DNA of 64,000 nucleotides. Origin: Symbiodinium natans. Its lineage: Eukaryota; Sar; Dinophyceae; Suessiales; Symbiodiniaceae. Every line of letters begins with the position of its first letter. Within the stretch, counting starts at the first letter, position 1. The translations under genes were made by a program, and so were the position numbers. The stretch lies in the NCBI GenBank assembly GCA_905221605.1, contig CAJNDS010000602.1, forward strand, positions 705,001-769,000. Reading direction: 5' to 3'. This document shows, piece by piece, positions 40,308-50,932 of this stretch. The notes under the pieces are model-generated. The model was not told the origin of the DNA, did no database searches, and saw only the letters and a list, made by a program, of their open reading frames with translations.

Positions 40308-41720
40308 GTAGAATCCTTGCGCGAGAAAGATGTCAGCCTTGCAAGTGCACTGGACACGATTTGGCTTTGTATGTGTGCAAGCATTGCAGCTCTTATGCAT
40401 GGTGGGTTCGCTATGTTGGAGACGGGCACCTGCCGTGCGAGGAACGCATCGAATCTTTTGATGAAAAATTTGCTGAACGTTTGCGTGGGAACCTTAGGCT
40501 GGTGGCTCTGTGGTTGGGCTTTCGCCTACGGTGACTTGGCATACGACCTCTTGGGAACCACTGGCTTTGCTGGCTCCAACCTTCTGTCCATACAAGATGG
40601 ACGCATCATACCTGTGGAAAGCTGCTCCGATGAGGCGTGCCAAAGCAAGTTGGTGCAGTGGTTTTTCCAGTGGGTGTTTTGCACCACTGCTGTCACCATC
40701 GTAAGTGGCGGTGTTGCGGAAAGAGTTCGCAGTGCGACTTATGCTGGTTACGCATTCTTCATGTCCACTATAATATACCCCGGAGTTGTTGCGTGGACCT
40801 GGGGTGGTGGTTGGCTCTCCGCGACCCTGCATGTGGGTTTTACCGACTTTGCGGGGAGTTGCATTGTCCACGTGGTCGGTGGCATTGGTGCGCTCTCAGG
40901 CGCAATTGTTTTGGGAGCAAGGCGTGGCCGCTTCGAAGATCCGGCGGCCTTTGAACCACACAGTCTTCCGCTCGTCGTCCTCGGGACCCTAATGCTGTGG
41001 TTCGGATGGTACGGCTTCAATTGTGGTTCTACACTTGCTCTCCATGATGATGTTACAGCAGCAGCGGCTGCGCAAGTTGCGGTCAACACAACCCTTGCAC
41101 CAGCTGCTGGAGGAATTACCGTCTTTCTTTTCCGTTTCTTGCTATCCAGAAAGTATGATGTATGCGGACTTTGCAATGGAATTCTTGCTGGTCTCGTGTC
41201 GATAACGGCAGGATGTGCAAACATGGAATGTGGCAGTGCGCTTGCTGTCGGCAGTCTTGGTGGCCTGACTTATCAATGTTTTTCGATGAGCCTGCAGCGT
41301 TTGCAGATTGACGACCCGGTCGATGCCAGTGCTGTTCATGGGGCCTGTGGTGTTTGGGGGGCAATGGCAGCTGTGATCTTCGACTGGGGACAAGGCTTTA
41401 GCTATTATCATGGCCCTTCAGGGTTCAACTGCATTGGTGAAGGAGGCGCCTGTGAGACAGGCCTTGTTGCAAAGGCTCTGGCAGCACAGTTGATCTTTGT
41501 GACTGCAGTTCTCAGCTGGGTACTATCCTTGTCCACGATCGTTCTTCTCATGCTGGCCCTTAGCGGCTATCTGAGGATTGAGCAGAGCACTGAGGAAATA
41601 GGTATTGATGCAGTGGAGCATGCACAGACAAAGGCTTACGACATTGGTGATGAGAATGAAGATGACATTGAGCAGCGGCCAGTCCCGTTTCGCAAATGCC
41701 GAAGGCATTCCGTGCATTAG
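40308..41720 (+). CDS. Ammonium transporter (AMT1-type), 3' main exon
   Basis: The Amt/Mep/Rh family moves ammonium across membranes as trimers. Counting from 40308 there are 470 residues with about 11 membrane segments. Signatures: FAMLETGTCRARNAS near 34-48, D180 and H188 in TDFAGSCIVHVVGG, FGWYGFNCGS at 232-241, CGLCNGILAGLVSITAGCAN at 286-304, and H344 in DDPVDASAVHGACGVWG. D180, H188 and H344 match the conserved Asp and twin His of AmtB. The C-terminal tail is acidic, then basic. There is no ATG before the first helix; a TTTTTCGGTGTTCTTTTCACAG tract just upstream (40281-40302) looks like a 3' splice site, so a short first exon lies upstream. Unlike its neighbour it has no intron after RARNAS. 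Confidence 0.85.
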   Translation, partial: VESLREKDVSLASALDTIWLCMCASIAALMHGGFAMLETGTCRARNASNLLMKNLLNVCVGTLGWWLCGWAFAYGDLAYDLLGTTGFAGSNLLSIQDGRIIPVESCSDEACQSKLVQWFFQWVFCTTAVTIVSGGVAERVRSATYAGYAFFMSTIIYPGVVAWTWGGGWLSATLHVGFTDFAGSCIVHVVGGIGALSGAIVLGARRGRFEDPAAFEPHSLPLVVLGTLMLWFGWYGFNCGSTLALHDDVTAAAAAQVAVNTTLAPAAGGITVFLFRFLLSRKYDVCGLCNGILAGLVSITAGCANMECGSALAVGSLGGLTYQCFSMSLQRLQIDDPVDASAVHGACGVWGAMAAVIFDWGQGFSYYHGPSGFNCIGEGGACETGLVAKALAAQLIFVTAVLSWVLSLSTIVLLMLALSGYLRIEQSTEEIGIDAVEHAQTKAYDIGDENEDDIEQRPVPFRKCRRHSVH

Positions 41721-42187
41721 TCATTAGTCAGTGTTGTGTTATCCAGGCAAGAATCCATCGCAGGCTGCTTCGACGTTGTCATGCGACTTCAAACGAAGTC
41801 TTGATGGAGTTGCAGTTGCAGTTCAAACAACATGTCCGATCGAGCTGAATGATAGTAGATATTGCAAAATGTTAATATATATATATATACACATATACGT
41901 ATGTACATACATACATACATACATACATACATACATACATACATACATACAGAGAGCGTTCACTGTTTCTTGCATGAACAAGCATATGTTCTGTGCGACC
42001 TCCCAGCTTGTTTCGCTGCTTGAGTGCACTTACCATCCTCAACATAGTTCATGGGAGGGAACTTTCATGTGCACTTGATAAGTGTTCTGACATGTTGACA
42101 CGTTGGCTGATGTGTTTTGCCTTGCTCAGATGTAGCGGCTTCAGCGAGGCAGCTTCCGAAGTCCCCTCATTCTATGTTGCCTGTGCG
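41721..42187. other. Intergenic, with (ACAT)n microsatellite
   Basis: (TA)n then about 13 copies of ACAT/CATA occupy 41874-41953. No gene-like frame is seen elsewhere in this interval. Confidence 0.6.
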
Positions 42188-42479
42188 ATGAAGCCTTGGG
42201 GAGGGCTTCTGCTGCTGGTTTCTGCATCCTATTTGACATTCAGAAGTGTTTTTGCGTATATTCGGTCACTCGGACACGTGAGAGCCTCGAAGGCCATGAG
42301 AGCCCAGCATGACTTTGTACGGTGTACAGGCATACGAGCCGCTTCGCAGCTATGCGGAGACCGATGCAGAGTTGGCCCGCTCAGAGATGCTTTCTCTACA
42401 GCTTGAGATCAACAAGCGATTGAGCGCACTGGAGGCCAGGCGTTTTCCGGTTGTCCAGGCACTGGAACGTGTGTTCTGA
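42188..42479 (+). CDS. Small membrane-anchored coiled-coil ORF upstream of AMT2 (two exons)
   Basis: An ATG at 42188 encodes a hydrophobic segment (GGLLLLVSASYLTFRSVFAY). Joining 42277 to 42330 removes a 52-nt GTGAGA...TACAG segment and keeps phase. The second exon then gives AYEPLRSYAETDAELARSEM and a coiled coil (LQLEINKRLSALEARRF) to a TGA at 42477-42479, 79 residues in all. The architecture parallels 39728-40033, placing it in the duplicated unit. A 52-nt intron is short, and an in-frame ATG at 42309 could start the second part independently, so the join is a proposal. Confidence 0.45.
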
Positions 42480-42717
42480 GCAGAAGCATTCAAAAGCTAG
42501 TTCAACAGGATGAGATGCAGCAGTGTGAGTGAAGAAATGCCTGGTTCCTGCAAGGAGCACCAAGAAAGACATTTGCAAAATCAGGGGCTGGAGGGCCGCC
42601 TATTTCAGCAAGCTCTTCGGAGCCAGAACTCTTCAGCAGTAAGCTTTACTACAGACTGTAGCGTCGTTGTTGCTGATCTCCTGTCACCTTCTAGTGTGGA
42701 CAGTCTCGCGATGCAAG

Positions 42718-44224
42718 GTACAGGATCTACAGCATGTTGATGACACCTTGGCCAGAGCTGCAGACAACCTCTGGCTAATCCTGTGTGGCACAATCTTGAT
42801 GTTTATGCATGTAGGTTTTGCCATGGTGGAGGGTGGGACGTGTCGCGCCCGAAATGCCTCGGAGTCGGGACAAGTTTGGAAGAGATTTCTTGTTGTCTAG
42901 CTTTTTGGGTTCGGTGAACTGTGAGATGTTCTATTTGCCGTTGTTGCATGCTGAGGATGCTCTCATCAAGAACATTCTCAGTCTGTGCGTTGGTACATTG
43001 GGCTGGTGGTCCTTTGGCTGGGGATTCGCCAAGGGCACGTTGGTTCAGGGGTTCGTAGGAACCAGTGGCTTCTTCGGCTCCGAGCTACTTGCAGGCTCGG
43101 GACCCTCTCAAATAACTGCGACAGTGGCTTGTGATGATATTTGTCCAACCAATCTTTCGCTTTGGTTCTTTAACTGGGCATTCTGCACCACTGCGACCAC
43201 CATTGTCAGCGGTGCAGTGCTGGAAAGAGCGAGGAGTTCAGCATACGCCATCTACACCTTCCTCATGTCAGGCTTTATGTACCCGCTGGTTGTAGCTTGG
43301 ACTTGGAGTGGAGGCTGGCTCGACAATCTTTTCGATGTCGGCTACACGGACTTCGCAGGCAGCTGCGTAGTGCATGTTGCAGGTGGGATTGGAGCTCTGG
43401 TTGGCAGTGCCCTGCTTGGGCCTCGTTTGCATCGCTTCGACTTGTCCCAGGCTGAAGCTTACGAGCCGCACAACTTGCCGATGGTTGTTCTGGGAACTCT
43501 GTTTCTTTGGGTTGGCTGGTATGCATTCAATGCCGGATCCACCCTGTCCATGCATAGCAAAGAGACTGCGGCTCTGGCCGCGCAAATTGCGGTTAACACA
43601 GCATTATCGGGATCTTCAGGTGGCACGACCGTCTTCTTGATCAGAGTTGCCACGACCAAGAAGTATGATGTTGCAGGTATGTGCAATGGCATTTTGGCTG
43701 GTGTTGTGTCCATTACGGCCGGTTGTGCAAACATGGATGCTGGAAGCGCCTTGATTGTTGCTGCAGTTGGCGGATTGGTTTACACAGGGTTTTCATCTTT
43801 GTTGAAGAGATTGCATATAGATGACCCGGTGGATGCAAGCTCCGTCCATCTTGCTTGTGGGATTTGGGGCACCCTTGCAGCAATGCTTTTTGACTGGGGG
43901 GAAGGGTTTCGCTATTATCACGGACAGAATGGATGGACGTGCCTTTCAAGCTTGCATTCCAGACCAAGCGGTCTGCCACCGGCTTGCTCAACAGGCATCG
44001 TCGCGACAGCACTTGCTGTGCAACTGGTCCTCATTCTGTGTGTTATAGGCTGGGTTGGCCTGTCGTCCCTGGCGATTCTCAAGTCTCTGTCAGTGTTTGC
44101 AGGACTTCGGGTTAAAGAAGGTGCCGAGCAGGGAGGATTAGACGCCGCGCAGTATGCTCAAACAAATGCATACTCTCTTGAGGAACGAGAGAGCCCAAAT
44201 TTCTGGCGGAGAATCTCTTGGTGA
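42718..44224 (+). CDS. Ammonium transporter (AMT1-type), tandem paralogue with one intron
   Basis: Exon 42718-42861 encodes the first helix and MVEGGTCRARNAS. Exon 42956-44224 continues ALIKNILSLCVGTLGWW. Joined, they give 470 residues, the same length as its neighbour at 40308-41720 and alignable end to end. Family signatures are kept: TDFAGSCVVHVAGGIGAL, VGWYAFNAGS, AGMCNGILAGVVSITAGCAN and DDPVDASSVHLACGIWG, with both channel His and the conserved Asp. The central residues are close while the extracellular loop after YYHGQNGWTC is longer, so the duplicates have diverged. A frame beginning within the first exon at 42818 is out of phase and is an artefact of the intron. Upstream exons (about 42510-42640 look coding) may add the N-terminus. 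Confidence 0.8.
42862..42955 (+). other. 94-nt intron with GA...AG ends in AMT2
   Basis: Alignment with the intronless paralogue places the gap exactly between codons for RNAS and D-A-L-I-K. The segment starts GAGTCGGG and ends ATGCTGAG. Direct GAG repeats at both ends leave a slight shift possible, but no shift gives GT-AG. GA 5' splice sites are reported in Symbiodinium genomes. Confidence 0.65.
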
Positions 44225-46340
44225 GCACATCTCCTGTACACTTTCTCAAGGTTGTCCCAGCAGACACACTGCATCCATGGTATCTCTTGATGCCCGTGCT
44301 CTGAACATCTGCAACTCGTTAATGCAAGGCTACCCCCATATCACATGAAAAGAGCCGCTTGCAGGCAAAGCCTCCATGTGTGATTTTCCGGTTGACACGG
44401 AACAGCTGATCGAAGATCTCTGCCTCCGTGAACACCAGAGTTATGTTCAAAAAGTCGGCCAATGAACGCTTGCTGCACACCGAGTATGTAGAACTGAAGG
44501 GATTGCGATGTGCAAGGATGTTGTGGCGGTTCTGTCTTGAGCAGTAGTTCACTTGGCATTGATATCATGAGCACACAATACGGTGGCAGCTGTCGGCAAC
44601 CGTGGCCGCAACCTGCACAACATAACTTAGATGGGCTTGGCCCTGCTCCAGCTTGCGAGACACTCATTTTGATGGCCAGCGCGATGCTTCACGATTACAG
44701 CCGGCTGCAATTTGTGCTGACCTCAAAACACAAATCGATTTGCGAGTTTCGGGGAAGACGGGAAGTCTGCTTGTGATGTTGGAAGAGCTGTGGACTGGCT
44801 AAGGTCCGTGATCAACGTCTTTCTGCTGTGTTGAGGGCACGTGCTCTTTCGGGAAATCTTGCCACCAAGGCTGTCGATTCCTGTCCAGACATGTCCAGCC
44901 CATCTGGGCTTATCTGTTTTCACTTCTTCACCTTGCGGCAGGTAACGCAAATTAATGAGGCGACTGCGAAACTGGAAATGGAGGCATTTTCAATGTTGCC
45001 GTAGTTCCATGCTGTAGTTGCAAGCAGAGTCAGGCAGCAGAACGCCTCGACACAATGGCAGCTGGAAGGGCTTCTGCGCAGGCGATTTGCTTTCACTCTA
45101 AAACCCTCGGCGACTGGTAACGTCAGCAGGCACGCAGCCGCGCTTTGGCGACAGGGCTGATCCAGATGCGGGAAGAGGCCGCGTAGAGCTGGGCCATCAA
45201 ACACAGGCCTTGCCTCCAACCGTATGAGCTGATTTTCGAGGTGTCTAAACACTGTTGTGAATGGCAAGGAAAACGATGTGGCAATGAAAACTATGTCCTC
45301 GTCCCAACTTTGGTGGTCTTAGCAGGGGTCGGGGTTGCCTCATGTCACGGCAGCCTCCAACACGTACCCTGTCCATCGCTGTAGAGAAACGGTGAATATG
45401 TTCTTCGCAACACAGAAACGTGGTCTCTGGGTTTTTGGCAACAAAAAAGTTGGAGCTGGTTTGTGCATATTTGTTTCCGGTGTGGCACCTTTCGCAGGTT
45501 GCTAGCCTCCAGTGGCGCACAGGTGCCTTGCAGAGGCCGGTTGTGGGTATGGGTTCAGCGTACGGCCCACGTCGCTCGACGTGATGTAGTGCAACCTGGC
45601 TGGGGCCAGATTGAAACGCCCCCCTTTCTGTACCGACCTTTTGCTACTTGTTACTGGTGCCAGCTGTCGGCCAACAGTGCGAATGTCTTCGCAGCATGCT
45701 TCCTCATGGCGGTTGCCAATGGTACACACTCAAATCTAACTCGAGTAGTTAGAGCAAGCTGGAATCGGGTAACGACCACATCAACAAAACACACCAAAAG
45801 AACAATTGACACTGCACGGGGAGGCCTAGGCTTGAGCTGCCTCAGGAAGCCTGCGACAGTTTGAGAGAACAATCAACAAGCCGAGCGGCATTCGAATTCG
45901 TTCATGCAGAGTGGGGTGTTTAGCATGTGCAAGTCTTGTGCTGTCATGTTACAACGCTTTGTGAAGTCACCTTCCAGCTGCAGCTGTGATTTCGGGATGG
46001 GCCTTGCCTTCGTGCAGGTTTGCCGAATCCTTTCAGGGACCGATGTACCATTCCAAGCTGTGACAGGCAGTGCGTTGGCTCCACTGTACAAGTTTATGCG
46101 GCCACGATGGACGTTAAAAAGCCACGTGCAGAAATTACTGAAGAAAATTTGCCAACCAAGTTAGACCGAAGGACGCGTTTTTCATGCCCTCCCGAAGAAT
46201 GGCTGTTTTGCGGACGTGACATCGCTTGAAAAAACCGACTCGAGACTTTTCATAGTTGCCTAACGGTCCGCAAAAACAAACAGTTTAATTGCCGACGGGT
46301 TCGCTCGCTACACTTGGAAATCAGACTCATCCCAGAGAGA
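44225..46340. other. No certain gene; possible minus-strand exons
   Basis: On the - strand, 44319-44552 (SLADFLNITLVFTEAEIFDQ, then LFRVNRKITHGG) and 44920-45267 (FRHLENQLIRLEARPVFDGP) look somewhat coding and could be exons of a gene convergent with AMT2. No domain is recognised and splice sites were not established. Confidence 0.3.
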
Positions 46341-47763
46341 TGCTTAACCGCTACTAGTGATGATGTGATGATGTGATGATGAGCTTCGCCTTATGATTTC
46401 TATGACGCAAAGCCTCGCACATTTCATAGAACGAGCACGCGAAGACGAAGACAAGCAGAAGAGCAACAGGAGAATCGCTTCGCTACTTTTGGCCGAATCA
46501 CGGCTTCGAGAGAGGAACGTTTGCCTCACAGGAGTCAGATGACTGCAAGATTCTGAGCCGAGCTTTCGCATAACGTAAATATTCGATAGCGGAAGAAACA
46601 TAGAACCATGTCCTTTGGAAACTCTGTGTGTGTGTGTGTGTGTAACGTGCTGTGCGTACAGGAATGGGGTCACACGAGATTTACGCTGATGACATGTGCA
46701 GTTCTTGTTCATGAACTCTACTGGTTTCATGTATCGTGATTTTTCGAAACGTCAATGGTGGAGGGCCAATGTAGATGTCAATGGCAAGAGCAGACATGTG
46801 CTTGAATTCTTTAGAGCAAAAGTTTCCGTTTTCCAGTGTCGTCTGTGTGTGTAGCCAGCTAGAGCAAGTCGGAATGGTCGCACCCAAATCAACGAAACAT
46901 TAGAAAATAGCAAGACAATTGACAAGGACATGTCTGATGCAGGTGTCAAGCTTGGATTACAAGCACATCCTTTTTGGCACTCAACGCTTGCAGCATCCAA
47001 TGTCGCTCGCCACTCTTGTTCAACCAGGTTGCCACACGCGTTGACCTAAACAGCTTGGCATTTTTGTATTGAAGCAGCTGAGCTGACCATTGGACAAGTT
47101 TTTGAGTTTCACACCTTTGTGGCAATGCAGGCTTCTGGACGCACAGACGACGCCGTTGCCAGCGCACCAAGGCGGCACCCGCATGAGACTTTCACCTCAC
47201 ACCGCCCTCGATCCTCCTCACACACACACACAGGCTGAAGTAGCACATGCCTACTCTAGTCCCATTTCTGCTCCAAGTCGTTTTGTGTTTCGCCCAGTGT
47301 GAACACACACCCGAAGTGGAGTGAGCAAGAACCCTCAGGAGGCGGAGGATAGTATGCTTCGGTTGAGTCATGAAAGTCCCACTTGGAATGATAGGTAACA
47401 CGTCTTGTCGCGCAGGGGAGGATGCAAGTCATTCCACGGAGGCGCGCCCTCAGTATGGAATCTGGCAAATGCTGGCATACAGTCGGCATAGAAGCACTGC
47501 TATGGAGACCACAGCCTTGTGATGGTGACATGAGGTGCACAGGCAAGCTTTGTTAACGCCTTCAGAAGTGGAGATCAGGTCGTTCGTGCTATGTTGGCAA
47601 CTTTGAGACAAAGGCGCTCAGAGTACGATGATGAACTCAGGAGTGACCGGCACAGTATTGGACTCTGGTCGATTTGTTTCGTCAGCTCCGCAAGTTGTGT
47701 GTCCCAGGAGATGCCAAGATGAGTGCCAGGCTGCAGCATTGTCATTGTGATCGGAAGGAGGAG

Positions 47764-47812
<49 letters not shown>

Positions 47813-50164
47813 TGCGTGCGTGTGCGTATGCGTGTGCGTGTTCGTGTGGGTGTGTGACTGTGAAGCATCGCTGCGCATGCAATTCCATGTCCGTCCGGTT
47901 ACCGACAGCCGGGGGCGCAGACCCAGGATGATGACCTGTCCCAACGAAGCTGGTCACCTGGTCGAATCCACCCCTTTGCTGCTTGTGTTCCCCCCCCCAG
48001 AGCGCCCATGGGGTGTTGTCCTTTTCTTGCCTTCGAAAATGGCGCTTTCTTCTCTGCCTTCTGAAGCCGAACTGGCTGCGACACGAGATGGCTATTGGGC
48101 GACTGGGTTTGGTCAAGCCAGTGTACATGCGAGCCACAAGGGCAACATGTATGTGACCCTGTTCCATCATACAAGTTGTGCAATGGGTGAAACCTCACTT
48201 TCCCCAAAGCAAGCGTGAACTGCTGTTGTGCTGAGTTTCTTCCATGCTGAAAGCGTTCACATCCCTCCCGGTCGCCAATGCTTCTCATTGCATCTACAAC
48301 CTAAATCAAAGTGTGTGTGTGTGTTCATGGTATTGATTGGCCAAGCCATTCTGCAGAGTAAGTGACCACTCGTGGCGTTGGTCAAAACCAGACATGCAGG
48401 GTATTGCTGAAGGGCCGAAGGTGGATGTTGAGGCCGAAATATTTGCAGCGCTTGGAACCTGAGGGTCTTCGACGTCGCCTGCAGGCTTTGCAGGCCTTGT
48501 GGCCCGTGATGTGTCTAGGTGCATAGTCAAGTGACAGGGCCATCAAAGCATAATCATGACGGTTGTCGCGTGGATTACGTCGCTGGATGTGCAAGGATGG
48601 TCCAGAGCCAGTTCAGCTTGACGATGAAGGATTGTCTTTGACAAAGGCCGTGCTGTCTGAAACTCGTCAGTTTCTGTTCGGAAAGCGCCGGTTGTGTGGC
48701 AGTGCTTTGTGCTTTGCAACAGGAGGCGCTCCGGGCCTTCGCACACGGTGCCCTGGCCACCTGGGCTCAGGAGCTGCAGACGTTGGACCCGGATGGCTCT
48801 CGAGGATCGCCCTCCAGGCACTTGGGCACTTGCCCATCACTTGCCCATCGCCCGCCCACGCTTGTAGCCTCGTCACTCTGACCTTGCAGTTTTCTGTGCT
48901 AGTTGTATTCTTTTCGTTGGGTCGTGCTGCTCCCATCATTTTCTTTGTGAACTCCGAAGCCTTCATGATGAGAATCATTCTCCGCAAGCCCTAGTCATAA
49001 CAGCGTCTTCTCGTTGTTTGCCTCGTATATCTTCTATGCGGGAGGTGCCTTGCACAGATGGAAGACAAGCTCCAGAAGATGCAAGAGATTGTCTCAGCAA
49101 GTGCAGGTGTGGGATCACCGTATCACCACACGAAGCAGTAGCCAAGTCATAGAGTTCACAACTCACCGATGTTCACGACATTCACCACAAGTACACAATC
49201 CGGGTTGTCCCCTGCATTAGAAGGTGATGTCTGGGGGAGGATCTATTGCTGGCAGTCGCCGCAGGCACCAATCAATTCCTTGATGACGTGTCACAAGTTT
49301 GCCTTTGTATTGTAGTTTTGAGAGTTTGGCCGCTGTCTGTGTGTGTGTGTGTGTGCGTGCTTGAGGACGGCACGTACGAACCGACATTGTTACTGAAATT
49401 CGCCACCCTCAGGCATTCGATTCTCCCCCCGTAAGAATCCACAGAATCCTGCAGCAGCGTATCGCCGCGAGTGCCCAGCCCAGAGACTTCTGCGCAGAAT
49501 CCCGCAAACCATCTGGCAGAGGTTAGTGCCAGAATCAAACAGAGAATACAGCAATGTCCCTAGAGCGTCCGTCAGAAAACCCCTCTTGCCGAGAATCCTG
49601 GGAGCAGGTGTCTAAATACCATTAAACACCAACAAATACCACATTCACACAGTGATTGTGGAGTGCCCTACTGCTCGTCAATGTGCTTGTTCAAGCAAAT
49701 AATTCTTCCTTTGTTGCGATTTGAAGAGCGTCCAGGGCCCAGAGCGTCTGCGTGTGGCGGCGCTGCTGCTGGCCAATTTCGCAACTCGACCACCTTTTGT
49801 GTATGGAAAGCAGCCAGCAGCTCAGCAGTTGCGTGAAGCAAAGCAGCTGTGCTGAAAGTGAGGAACAAGCCGTGCGTGACGGCAGGCTGCTGGGCTGTTT
49901 TGAGCACAGTTGCAAGCTCATGTAATCGCTTCGCTATCACTTCATCACTTTTCATTACGAAATGCAGAGAGGCATAGAAACGATGGGAAGATAGCTTTGG
50001 AAAAAGATACAAGCCACACTCCGGGCTTTAGGTGAGCTGAACCTTTGTGGCATGTTTGGGGTAGGGCTTGGTCCGGCCATGGTCGGTCACATGCGGGTAT
50101 ACAGATATATACATATACATCTCTATACACACTTTGGTGCATATTGCATACATACATACTTTTT
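46341..50164. other. No certain gene; several microsatellites
   Basis: (TG)n tracts occur at about 46625-46643, 47766-47796 (running into TGCG repeats to 47820), 48310-48322 and 49338-49357, and a GATGAT tract at about 46360-46382. Frames with some coding look are 48696-48881 on + (ALQQEALRAFAHGALATWAQ) and 49668-50012 on - (SDEVIAKRLHELATVLKTAQ), each possibly one exon. I cannot connect either to a family. Confidence 0.35.
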
Positions 50165-50932
50165 ATACATATAGTCATCCTTAAGTAGATAGAATCTTTG
50201 AAAATCCGAAAAAAAAACAAACCCCCTTTCCGAACTGGTAGATAGAATATCGAAACCCCCAAAATTTAGGGCCAAGGGGCGCACCGGGGTCAATTATATT
50301 CTATCTATGTGTTCCTGCAGGAGTTGGAGGTGTTTTTTTGGGGTCCTCTCCTCCTTTCCTGTCCTCCTCTCCTCCTCTCCTCCTCTCCTCCTCTCCTCCT
50401 CTCCTGCTCTTCCTCTCCTCCTCTCCTCCTCCCCTCCCCTCTCCTTCCTCTCTCCTCTCCCCTTCCCCTCTCCCTCCTCTCTCCTCTCCCATTCCCCTCT
50501 CCCTCCTCTCTCCTCTCCCATTCCCCTCTCCCTCCCCTCTCCTTTTCCTCTCCCTCTCCTCCTCCTCTCCTCTCTCATCATTCCCCTCTCCCCTCCTCTT
50601 TTTCCCGCCTCTCCTACTAGCCTCTCTCGCTCCTCTCCTCCTATCCTCCTCCTCTCTCCTCTTCTCGCTCTCCTCCTCTCCTCCGCTCCTCCTCTCCTCC
50701 GCTCCTCCGCTCCTCCGCTCCTCCTCTCCTCCTCTCCTCCTCTCCTCCTCTCCTCTCCCCCTCCTCTCCTCCTCATACTACAGCCTGTTGCAGCCTGCTC
50801 GCAGATATTCTATCTATGGGTTTCAATATTCTATCTATGGGTTCCTTCAAAAACGTGGGAAAAAGCCCAAAACCCCGAACATAAAACCCCCCGAAAACCA
50901 TATTCTATCTATGCAAGGATGACTATACATAT
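50165..50932. mobile_element. Foldback element with polypyrimidine core
   Basis: Left end ATACATATAGTCATCC (50165) through TAGATAGAAT (50195) is the inverted counterpart of ATTCTATCTATG (50902) through GGATGACTATACATAT (50932). Further copies of ATTCTATCTATGGGTT lie inside, near 50290, 50807 and 50827. The core at about 50340-50775 is an almost pure C/T tract made of CTCCTCTCCT-type units. The long Arg/Glu/Gly and Ser/Pro/Leu frames through it are repeat artefacts. No transposase gene is present. Confidence 0.65.

Noticed and set aside
42818-42955. AMT2 starting at the frame opening at 42818
   Set aside because: That frame translates the first exon out of phase and then the intron; alignment with AMT1 shows the true N-terminal codons lie in the other phase, before a 94-nt intron.
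47742-48218. Val/Cys-rich + frame and His/Thr-rich - frame at the TG repeat
   Set aside because: Most of each frame is (TG)n/(TGCG)n microsatellite; the remaining tail has no recognisable domain.
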